A DNA stretch of 7,133 bases from NIOZ-UU13 sp048635425 (GTDB lineage: Bacteria > Planctomycetota > Phycisphaerae > Sedimentisphaerales > Anaerobacaceae), in contig JAIVYN010000198.1 of NCBI GenBank assembly GCA_048635425.1, positions 1-7,133 on the forward strand, in the 5' to 3' direction. A model generated the notes under the pieces. That model was not told the origin of the DNA, made no database searches, and saw nothing but the letters and a program-made list of their open reading frames with translations. Position 1 is the first letter of the stretch, and every line of letters begins with the position of its first letter. Positions 1 to 5,757 of this stretch are shown piece after piece. The position numbers and the translations under genes were made by a program.

Positions 1-94
1 CGCTCTTCATTAGCCATTCTTCTACATCCTCCAGTTCAATTTCTCTTTTTGCCAGACTCAGCAGGTACGAAAGGATGACTTTGAACGAAATCCC
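1..94 (-). CDS. Unidentified open reading frame fragment at the left edge
   Basis: On the minus strand the frame is open from a TAA at 95-97 to the window edge. It reads as a protein-like amphipathic stretch containing SLAKREIELEDVEEWLMKS, which is rich in Glu, Lys and Leu and looks helical. There is no ATG, GTG or TTG at the beginning of the open stretch; the first ATG is only a few codons from the edge. It could be the N-terminal part of a gene with an unusual start, or a fragment left by the rearrangement that also broke the RHS remnant next to it. I do not recognise the family. Confidence 0.25.
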
Positions 95-124
95 TTAAAA
101 TGATTGATGTGACCTTGAATAAAT

Positions 125-244
125 CTAGGCGCTGTACTCGTAGCTCTGGCAGCTATCGCCGTTAGAATCACTTAAGGCCACCACGGAACTTAGGCCATCG
201 AAGCGATAGTAATAGTAACCTATTAACGCACAGAACTTAACTAC
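125..244 (-). pseudogene. Remnant of an RHS/YD-repeat protein
   Basis: The minus strand is open from just after a TAG at 245-247 to a TAG at 125-127. Its last 30 codons (217 to 128) read YYYYRFDGLSSVVALSDSNG and then DSCQSYEYSA before the stop. This matches the recurring RHS/YD pattern of aromatic residues, then (Y/F)DGLGSVVALSD.(D/N)G, then a Y.Y segment. RHS proteins are large secreted or surface beta-cage proteins, often with variable toxin tips. There is no start codon. The part upstream of the YYYY is not RHS-like. After the stop, the expected continuation (FGQ and the core-terminating GRR/YYRARYY region) is missing. I read it as a decayed or rearranged fragment. The family match rests on pattern recognition only. 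Confidence 0.6.
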
Positions 245-253
245 CTACCCAAT

Positions 254-281
254 ATGAGATATGAAATGTGAAATGCGAAAT
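254..281. repeat. Four tandem 7-base repeats (RYGARAT type)
   Basis: Four consecutive heptamers read ATGAGAT, ATGAAAT, GTGAAAT and GCGAAAT. The array ends four bases from the stop codon of the H-X9-DG protein. Short degenerate heptamer arrays like this are commonly seen between genes in planctomycete-like assemblies, as far as I recall. A related two-unit stretch (GTAATTC, ATAATTC) lies at 2503-2516. No function can be assigned. Confidence 0.5.
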
Positions 282-284
282 AAA

Positions 285-1316
285 TTACGGGGCAAGGAAA
301 GAGTCAGCCTCACAGGAGGGAACTTCGCAGCCTTGATATACGTCAGTGTCTTGCAGTGTGAATATATCGTCCTTTGTGATGCCGATAAAACGGGTTTTTA
401 GAAACCTGACATGGCCGTCACCAAACATCACGTTTTGCCCGCGACGATCGTGATTGATGCTGTTAAGAGTTAATAGCTTTCTGTTTAATTGCAGTTGAAG
501 CCCTCTGGAAAAATCCTCCGGGAGTTGTTCAAAGAGTGGATTCCAGTCAGCCATTAAGACTTTTCGGCACAGCAGCTTGCCGATTCTCGTGCTATGGCAT
601 CTTATCAGGAAGCTGTAGGTTACATATCTTCTGCTGGGAAAATCTTTTAATCTTTTGATTTGTGAGTCGTCAGGTTTCAAGGGTCTTTCGCCCTTAAAGC
701 CCGGACAGACAAAGTTACTTAGCTCAACGTAACCGCCCTTTGGTAAAAGGTATATATGGCGGGTATTGGAGTGATTCTCGTTGCCCTGGTCACCCACCCA
801 CCACCATGGTGCTCCGGCTGTAGTTGCAACAGCAGGCGATTGATCATCATGGTCGGAAATATAATTGCTTAAACCCTGAAAGATACCGCCCATTTGCATT
901 TGGCACCGCTGCCGCCGGTACCTTTGACGCGCAACGCCCAGCGTAGGAACCAGAACTCCGACTATAAGCATAAACACCGCAGCCGCCGCTGCTATTTTGC
1001 CCAAGTTCCACCATAACTGGCTCTTAGTGATAACCTTTCGGGTTTGCTCGCCGGCAAGCAATTGCTGGAGCTGACGCTGGCTTGTATCAACAAGATTGTT
1101 AACTCGTAAAATAGTGTGCTCGACGAGTTCATCCGGACAGGATTCAGGCTCTAAGCTATCGAGCGGTGCAATTGCAGCTCTGAGCCTGGAGTGAATTTCG
1201 GCAGCTTCTTTGTTTGTTGAAATTAACGCCTCTGCCTCAGCGTTCTCTTTCTGTGATGTCAAGCCTATACAATAATCAAATAATAACTGTTTCTGCTCGT
1301 TGTTCAGCGGACTCAT
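285..1316 (-). CDS. Membrane-anchored H-X9-DG protein, probable anti-sigma factor or sensor for the adjacent ECF sigma factor
   Basis: This is a 343-residue protein. Residues 1-100 are cytoplasmic, charged and helical, as in anti-sigma N-termini, but they lack the HxxxCxxC zinc motif. A single membrane segment lies at about 107-128 (AAAAAVFMLIVGVLVPTLGVA), followed by Arg-rich residues. The rest is probably extracytoplasmic. It ends with H289 and GQNVMFGDGHV (293-303), the motif of planctomycete pseudopilin-like proteins (DUF1559 / prepilin-type processing-associated H-X9-DG). The spacing between His and DG is ten rather than nine. WWW at 171-173 and Cys 204, 240, 250, 330 and 335 are also in this part. 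The start ATG overlaps the sigma factor stop as ATGA, suggesting translational coupling. Sigma-regulating activity is inferred from gene order and topology; the H-X9-DG identity is well supported. A processed pseudopilin role is less likely because there is no N-terminal FTLIE-type cleavage site. Confidence 0.8.
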   Translation of the reverse strand: MSPLNNEQKQLLFDYCIGLTSQKENAEAEALISTNKEAAEIHSRLRAAIAPLDSLEPESCPDELVEHTILRVNNLVDTSQRQLQQLLAGEQTRKVITKSQLWWNLGKIAAAAAVFMLIVGVLVPTLGVARQRYRRQRCQMQMGGIFQGLSNYISDHDDQSPAVATTAGAPWWWVGDQGNENHSNTRHIYLLPKGGYVELSNFVCPGFKGERPLKPDDSQIKRLKDFPSRRYVTYSFLIRCHSTRIGKLLCRKVLMADWNPLFEQLPEDFSRGLQLQLNRKLLTLNSINHDRRGQNVMFGDGHVRFLKTRFIGITKDDIFTLQDTDVYQGCEVPSCEADSFLAP

Positions 1317-1924
1317 TTAGTTTTCTTGCTCCCAACTGATGCTTTCCACTCTTTTGCAAAACGACCAACCGCCGTGTGCAGTCTGCTTTTAACTGTACCG
1401 ATAGGTATACACAAAATCTCGGCCATTTGTTTGTATGAAAATCTGTTAAAATAAGCCAAAACCAATATTTCTCGGAGGTTTTCCGGCATATCCGCTATAA
1501 TTTGTCTAACACGCACAGCGGTTTCGCTCTTTTGGAGTTTCTCATAAGGCATTGTGCCGTCAGAAATAACAGTATTCAGTACATCATCAAACGACAAATC
1601 CTCCGAATCACCCATAGTGCCGATGGGAATGGCGTTTGTTCGCTGCCATTTGCGAAGGGCATCTTTTGCTTTGTTGGCGGCTATGGTGAACAGCCAGGGG
1701 CGCAGCGGTCGGTTTCTATCGAAGCTCTCTCGGCTGGTAAATAACTGTAAAAAGGTTTCCTGAAAAACGTCTTCGACAAGCTCATGGCGGTTTAAAAACA
1801 GCCGTAAGAAGGCGTAAAGGCCGTTTCTGTAACGACTTACGATTTCACGAAATGCAGCCTCCTCGCCGTCTGTATAGCGGTCGAGGAGCTCTCCATCCGT
1901 CAATTTTTTCAAACCAGGATTCAT
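1313..1924 (-). CDS. ECF-type RNA polymerase sigma factor
   Basis: This is a 203-residue sigma-70 family protein of the short extracytoplasmic-function type. Region 2 spans about 21-94, with the conserved DVFQETFLQLF (52-62) and RPWLFTIAANKAKD (75-88) core-binding and -10 recognition segments. Region 4 spans about 136-187, with LPENLREI-like MPENLREILVLAYF and the helix-turn-helix YKQMAEILCIPIGTVKSRLH (164-183) for the -35 element. Length and order are normal for the family, and there is no C-terminal extension. I chose the ATG at 1924; a TTG 15 bases upstream (1939) is in frame, and neither has a good Shine-Dalgarno sequence. It is the first gene of a minus-strand pair and overlaps the membrane H-X9-DG gene by four bases. 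It would redirect RNA polymerase to a small regulon when released by that partner. The regulon cannot be seen here. Confidence 0.92.
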   Translation of the reverse strand: MNPGLKKLTDGELLDRYTDGEEAAFREIVSRYRNGLYAFLRLFLNRHELVEDVFQETFLQLFTSRESFDRNRPLRPWLFTIAANKAKDALRKWQRTNAIPIGTMGDSEDLSFDDVLNTVISDGTMPYEKLQKSETAVRVRQIIADMPENLREILVLAYFNRFSYKQMAEILCIPIGTVKSRLHTAVGRFAKEWKASVGSKKTK

Positions 1925-1942
1925 GATTTTTACATTCAAAAA

Positions 1943-1973
1943 AATCGCTCAAACAATAATATTATAAGCGATT
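1943..1973 (-). promoter_or_regulatory. Candidate promoter and operator of the sigma factor operon
   Basis: AATCGCT (1943-1949) and its exact reverse complement AGCGATT (1967-1973) form a 7-base inverted repeat with a 17-base spacer. On the minus strand the spacer contains TATAAT (complement of 1961-1966), a perfect -10 hexamer about 37 bases upstream of the chosen ATG. It also holds the 10-base palindrome ATAATATTAT (1956-1965). No good -35 is visible at normal spacing (TTTTAA at best). The arrangement could be a promoter with a flanking operator or a 5' leader hairpin, but the region is AT-rich and chance is possible. Confidence 0.35.
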
Positions 1974-2199
1974 AAAAACTAAATTAAAATCCTAATCGCA
2001 GGCAATTCACATTAATCTGGTGAAATAAACTCGTTTGGCTCGATTGCTAAGACAGTTGGCTGCGCGGCCGTGAATACACGCAATTCTTAGATTTTCGAAA
2101 AAATGTTAAATATGGCGTTTTATATCGGACATCGGCGGGGCTAAGGTGTAAATATTTGTTGGGCATTCGCTCAAGCCGAAGGTCGTATCATCGGCTACG

Positions 2200-2235
2200 A
2201 TTGGACCCGCCGCAGGGCGGCTCTCCACTACGTTA
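2200..2235. repeat. Short GC-rich hairpin, possible interspersed repeat
   Basis: CCGCC (2207-2211) pairs with GGCGG (2216-2220) across a four-base loop GCAG, set in otherwise AT-rich DNA. The flanks (TCGGCTACGATTGG and CTCCACTACGTTACGACA) resemble dispersed non-coding repeats in planctomycete-like contigs, but only one copy is present here, so repetition cannot be shown. Confidence 0.3.
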
Positions 2236-2374
2236 CGACATTTAGTTTTTCAGATTTTTGGCAATATCTTTTATAAGTCTCTGGTTTACAAACGCTTACA
2301 ACGGCTTTTGGGGATTCTAAAAATCAGCTTTTTTTCATACTGTTGGGCATCTTTTCGGATTTTTTCGTAAAAAC

Positions 2375-2390
2375 TCACAAAAATTTGTGA
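2375..2390. repeat. 16-base palindrome TCACAAA-AA-TTTGTGA
   Basis: TCACAAA (2375-2381) and TTTGTGA (2384-2390) are exact inverted arms separated by AA. The size and symmetry fit an operator for a dimeric repressor or a small hairpin. It lies more than 400 bases from either flanking start codon, so a direct regulatory link is uncertain. A partial echo (CTCACAAAAATATTTG) occurs at 2577-2592. Confidence 0.35.
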
Positions 2391-2796
2391 AAAATGTGCA
2401 CTTTTTGTTAATTTTTCAAAGGGGACACCTAACTGACTTGACTTCTTGAGATGTTGGGAATTGAAAAACAAAGCGATTTGTCTGTCGCGATACTCGATGC
2501 CCGTAATTCATAATTCGCGGCAAGTGGGCGCCATTACACAAGCGCACAAGTAAGCAATTTATTGCCTTTCTAAAATCTCACAAAAATATTTGAAATTTCG
2601 TCTAAAGATTCTGCTTGACGAAAAGGTGACAAATTTGATATAAATAGAATTGATTAGATGTGTGGATTTTGCTCTTCCGGCGAGCGAATTGCTGGTAATT
2701 TTACAGTTATTAGCTTAGCTGAAAGGCCAATGAACGAAGTGCATTGTTTCAAGTAAGAGCTTTGTACTCCGAAGTGGTGGTTTATACATCTTGACT

Positions 2797-2893
2797 AAGG
2801 GCCCATATTGGGCTTTTGCCTGTCTCGGCGTGGCCGCCGGGCTACGGCGGGCTTCGCCCTGACGAGAGCCACGACGGAAAGGAAGGAGGTAGT
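2797..2893. repeat. GC-rich palindromic block, probable dispersed repeat
   Basis: The block begins with the hairpin GCCCA-TAT-TGGGC followed by TTTT (2801-2817), which could act as a weak terminator on the plus strand. It continues with CTCGGCGTGGCC, inverted CCGCC and GGCGG arms, GGGC-TTC-GCCC, a GACGG motif, and a purine run GGAAAGGAAGGAGG (about 2876-2889). Blocks built as CTCGGCGTAGC...GACGG...AGGAGG are, as I recall, dispersed widely in environmental bacterial assemblies, often just before small GIY-YIG genes. No GIY-YIG gene follows here. Repetition cannot be demonstrated inside this window. Confidence 0.4.
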
Positions 2894-2996
2894 GGCAAGT
2901 CATAAAAAATTTGCAATTTTCATTTTTTGTTCTCAATCAGCCATTAATATATAGCACGCGCACTATTGTCGGAAAAGCTCAGTGTTTAACAAAATT

Positions 2997-3002
2997 AGGA
3001 GG
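2997..3002 (+). promoter_or_regulatory. Shine-Dalgarno sequence that fixes the LamG protein start
   Basis: AGGAGG stands seven bases before the ATG at 3010, which opens a clear signal peptide. This rules out the longer in-frame start at 2911, whose extra 33 residues are not signal-like. Confidence 0.85.
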
Positions 3003-3009
3003 AATACTT

Positions 3010-5757
3010 ATGAAAACGGTAGTTATGGCAGTCATTCTAATTCAAGCGAGTATCGTATTCGCTCAGCCCGTGGACGAGCACACGTTGGCGTACTGGAAAA
3101 TTGATGAAGGCAGTGGAGACTTTGTTGAGGATTCTTCATCGTACGGTAACCACGGTACTGTCGAAAATGCAGTGTGGGTAACAGATGCAATGACTGGAGG
3201 AGCGGCTTTGGAATTCAATGGGCAAAACTCCCGGGTCGTCGTGCCCGACAGCCCAAGCCTGCACCCGGCCACGGGCAACATCACAATAGGGGCCTGGATC
3301 AAGGTGTTCTCGGATCCCAAGGGCTGGCCCAACGCCGGATCTATCGTGCACAAGCAAGGGGCCTACCAATGGGCCGTAAACGCCAACGGTGCCCTGTGGC
3401 TCGGCGTCTGGGGATCGCGTCTCGAGTCGATAGGGTCCTATGATTTCACAGACCACCTGAACGAGTGGCATCATGTTGCGACGACATATGACAATGCAGC
3501 CCAGCATGCGTGGATTTACGTCGATGGAGAACTCAACATTGAGGGAACTGTCGGCGCGGCAATCGACCTAACCACCAACGAAATCTACCTCGGGTACAAA
3601 TCAGATGGTGACAGTTGGTTCCACGGAATCATCGATGAGGTGCGTATTTCAGATATTGTGCGCACCCAGGATGAGATTAAGGCTTCTATGTTGGGCTCAA
3701 CGGGCTACCCTCCTGCCCGAGGTCCTCAACCGGAAGATGGTTCCCTGCTCGAGAGCACGTGGGCCAATCTTTCCTGGATTGCTGGAGATTTTGCGGTCTC
3801 GCACGATGTGTATTTCGGCGATAATTTTGACGATGTGAACGACGGAGTTGAAGGCGTGTTCCAGGCTAATCAAGCCGCAACGTTTATGGTTGTCGGCTTT
3901 CCCGGATTTCCCTTTCCGGACGGTCTCATTCCCGGAACAACTTATTATTGGCGAATCGACGAGGTCAATGACGTCAATGACCAGAGTCCGTGGAGAGGCG
4001 ATGTCTGGAGTTTTCTCGTCCCCTCCAGAGAGGCTTATGGGCCTGCTCCGGCTGATGGGGCCAAATTCGTGGATTCGGATGTAACGCTCACCTGGAAACC
4101 GGGCTTCGACGCAAAGTTACACACTATATATTTTGGTGATAATTTTGACGATGTAAACAATGCCACAGGAGCACTGCCCCAGGCAGATGCGACTCATACT
4201 CCTGGCACGCTTGAACCAGAAAAGACGTACTATTGGCGGATAGATGAGTTTGATGGCGCCGTCACGCATAAAGGCGATGTTTGGACCTACACGACCATGC
4301 CGGTCATAGCCGTAGCTGAGGACCCCAATCTGGTAGCCTGGTGGACGTTTGACGAAGGTATGGGCACGACCGCCCTCGACTGGTCGGGTCACGGCAATCA
4401 CGGGATACTGTTCGGCCCCGGATGGACCACGCCAGGTGTGCTTGGGGATGCCGCCGTGAATTTCACAGGCAGTGCCCGCGTGGCGATTCAAAACCTCACC
4501 TACGCCAGCACGGATAATGAAGAGGTGACGGTCAGCCTCTGGATTCGGACTGCAATTTGGAACGCTCAGTACATTGCCTCGTTTGACCGCGACCAATACT
4601 GGCGCGTGGGGATCAACCTCAACGGCGTCGGCCCCGGCCTGGTCGGATGGCATGTGATGACCAGCAACGGACAGGTCGATCTTGCCAGCACCACTCGCGT
4701 CGACAACGGGGCATGGCACCACGTCTGCGGCGTTTTCGACAATGGGCGGATGACTATCTACATTGACGGTCAGCCCGAAGCTTCGATCACGTCGGGCACA
4801 ACCTTTGGCACGGGTAACACCCGTTATGGCATCCTGGGCGTAAACAACAATGCCACAACCTTCAACGGCGACACAGGTATAGGCAGCCCCATCGCGGGCG
4901 ACATAGACGACCTGCGAATCTACGACAGGGCCCTGACACAGGAAGATATCATACAGGTTATGAGAGGCGACCCGTTACTTGCCTGGAATCCAGGCCCGGC
5001 TGACGGGTCAACACCGGACATCAAAAACGCAACGCCTCTTACCTGGTCGCCGGGAGATAATGCGTCTGAGCACGATGTCTATTTCGGCACGGATAAAGAT
5101 GCTGTGGATAATGCCGATACATCAACGGCAGACATATATCGAGGCCGACAGGGTGCTGCCAGCTATACTCCGCCCGAAGGCCTCGAATGGGACGGCGGGC
5201 CATATTACTGGCGTATCGATGAATATAATACCGATGGGACTGTCAGCAAAGGCGGAGTCTGGACCTTTATGGTGGCCGACTTCATTGGGATAGAAGATTT
5301 CGAGAGCTACAATGACCTTGATCCCGATGACCCCGAAAGCAACAGGATATTTAATGTGTGGTTGGACGGATACGACGACCCGACAAACGGTTCTCTTGTT
5401 GGTTATGAGAGTCCTCCGTTTGCCGAGCAAACTATCGTTCACGGAGGCAACCAATCGATGCCGCTCTACTACGACAATAGTGTTGGGTACTCTGAGGCGA
5501 CGTTGACGTTGACTTCTCCGCGTGACTGGACCGAGCAAGGTGTTGGAGTATTGTCGCTATGGTTCAGGGGCAATCCTGCAGGCTTCTTAGAGGAGCCGGC
5601 AGGAACCTACACGATTACTGCATCCGGTACGGATATCTGGGACATGGCCGATGAGTTCCGCTTCGCCTTCAAGCAGCTATCCGGTGCCGGCTCGATTGTA
5701 GCCAAAGTGGAAAGTGTGGAGAACACGAGTGGCTGGGCCAAGGCAGGCGTGAGTTAG
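3010..5757 (+). CDS. Secreted multidomain LamG (concanavalin-like) protein, C-terminus lost at the join
   Basis: The visible product has 915 residues and probably binds polysaccharide or the cell surface outside the cytoplasm. The signal peptide MKTVVMAVILIQASIVFA has a likely cut after residue 18. LamG-type jelly roll 1 spans about 22-227 (EWHHVATTYD at 152) and LamG 2 about 438-651 (AWHHVCGVFD at 568). Fibronectin-III-like modules carry (D/T)(V/I)YFG and YYWRIDE at about 239-337, 342-434 and 655-757, with YYWRIDE at 312, 407 and 732. From 760 there is a planctomycete-type terminal module (EDFESYND, SLWFRGNP, FAFKQLSG, WAKAGV). In homologues, as I recall them, WAKAGV continues as MIRETL; here it becomes Ser-stop exactly where the AT-rich DNA begins, so the TAG at 5755 is not the natural end. 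AGGAGG precedes the start. The ligand is unknown and no catalytic domain is seen. Confidence 0.88.
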   Translation: MKTVVMAVILIQASIVFAQPVDEHTLAYWKIDEGSGDFVEDSSSYGNHGTVENAVWVTDAMTGGAALEFNGQNSRVVVPDSPSLHPATGNITIGAWIKVFSDPKGWPNAGSIVHKQGAYQWAVNANGALWLGVWGSRLESIGSYDFTDHLNEWHHVATTYDNAAQHAWIYVDGELNIEGTVGAAIDLTTNEIYLGYKSDGDSWFHGIIDEVRISDIVRTQDEIKASMLGSTGYPPARGPQPEDGSLLESTWANLSWIAGDFAVSHDVYFGDNFDDVNDGVEGVFQANQAATFMVVGFPGFPFPDGLIPGTTYYWRIDEVNDVNDQSPWRGDVWSFLVPSREAYGPAPADGAKFVDSDVTLTWKPGFDAKLHTIYFGDNFDDVNNATGALPQADATHTPGTLEPEKTYYWRIDEFDGAVTHKGDVWTYTTMPVIAVAEDPNLVAWWTFDEGMGTTALDWSGHGNHGILFGPGWTTPGVLGDAAVNFTGSARVAIQNLTYASTDNEEVTVSLWIRTAIWNAQYIASFDRDQYWRVGINLNGVGPGLVGWHVMTSNGQVDLASTTRVDNGAWHHVCGVFDNGRMTIYIDGQPEASITSGTTFGTGNTRYGILGVNNNATTFNGDTGIGSPIAGDIDDLRIYDRALTQEDIIQVMRGDPLLAWNPGPADGSTPDIKNATPLTWSPGDNASEHDVYFGTDKDAVDNADTSTADIYRGRQGAASYTPPEGLEWDGGPYYWRIDEYNTDGTVSKGGVWTFMVADFIGIEDFESYNDLDPDDPESNRIFNVWLDGYDDPTNGSLVGYESPPFAEQTIVHGGNQSMPLYYDNSVGYSEATLTLTSPRDWTEQGVGVLSLWFRGNPAGFLEEPAGTYTITASGTDIWDMADEFRFAFKQLSGAGSIVAKVESVENTSGWAKAGVS
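5748..5754. other. Probable chimeric junction between two genomes
   Basis: At about 5751 three things change at once. The LamG reading frame leaves its family pattern after WAKAGV. The aldolase frame becomes family-like from GAG at 5751 onward. Composition switches from mixed, with GC-rich codons, to strongly AT-rich. Upstream of 5751 the aldolase frame only translates LamG DNA out of frame. No insertion sequence, inverted repeat, tRNA or integrase marks the site. The GTGA shared by the end of LamG and the expected GTGATG is the only possible microhomology. Confidence 0.75.

Larger units (their letters stand above)
1940..2996. other. Divergent intergenic region without a convincing gene
   Basis: About 1 kb lies between the diverging sigma factor and LamG genes. 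It alternates AT-rich DNA with short GC-rich patches, and no frame of useful length has a start, a ribosome binding site and family-like content. It holds the sigma operon promoter candidate, a GC-rich hairpin at 2207-2220, a 16-base palindrome at 2375-2390, two heptamer units at 2503-2516, and a GC-rich repeat-like block at about 2797-2893. A minus-strand open frame at 2286-2471 (61 codons, TTG start) is Lys-rich because the DNA is A/T-rich; I do not accept it as a gene. No tRNA, rRNA or recognisable riboswitch was seen. Confidence 0.6.

Noticed and set aside
153..209. CTATCGC / GCGATAG inverted repeat as a terminator of the minus-strand operon
   Set aside because: The arms are 43 bases apart with no T-run, and they fall inside the RHS remnant's coding sequence, so they are more likely coincidental.
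1502..1763. Two plus-strand open frames opposite the sigma factor gene
   Set aside because: They are antisense shadows of sigma region 2 and the linker, with no family features.
1925..1939. TTG start at 1939 for the sigma factor
   Set aside because: The ATG at 1924 gives the usual MNP-type N-terminus. The extra five residues are not supported by a better ribosome binding site, though they cannot be excluded.
2286..2471. Minus-strand 61-codon open frame, Lys- and Ser-rich
   Set aside because: It begins with TTG, has no ribosome binding site, and reflects A/T-rich DNA. It also crosses the 2375 palindrome. I do not recognise it with enough certainty to call a gene, although a related family might turn up in a search.
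2715..2936. Minus-strand 73-codon open frame containing RRGSRQGEARRSPAATPRQ
   Set aside because: The Arg/Pro/Ala-rich part is simply the GC-rich palindromic block read on the other strand. No start signal or domain is visible.
2911..3009. Longer start for the LamG protein
   Set aside because: The 33 extra residues are not signal-like, whereas AGGAGG and a clear signal peptide support the ATG at 3010.
4117..4722. Minus-strand 201-codon open frame opposite the LamG gene
   Set aside because: It is a shadow of the coding strand. The composition is not protein-like and there is no initiation signal; the plus-strand frame has full domain support.
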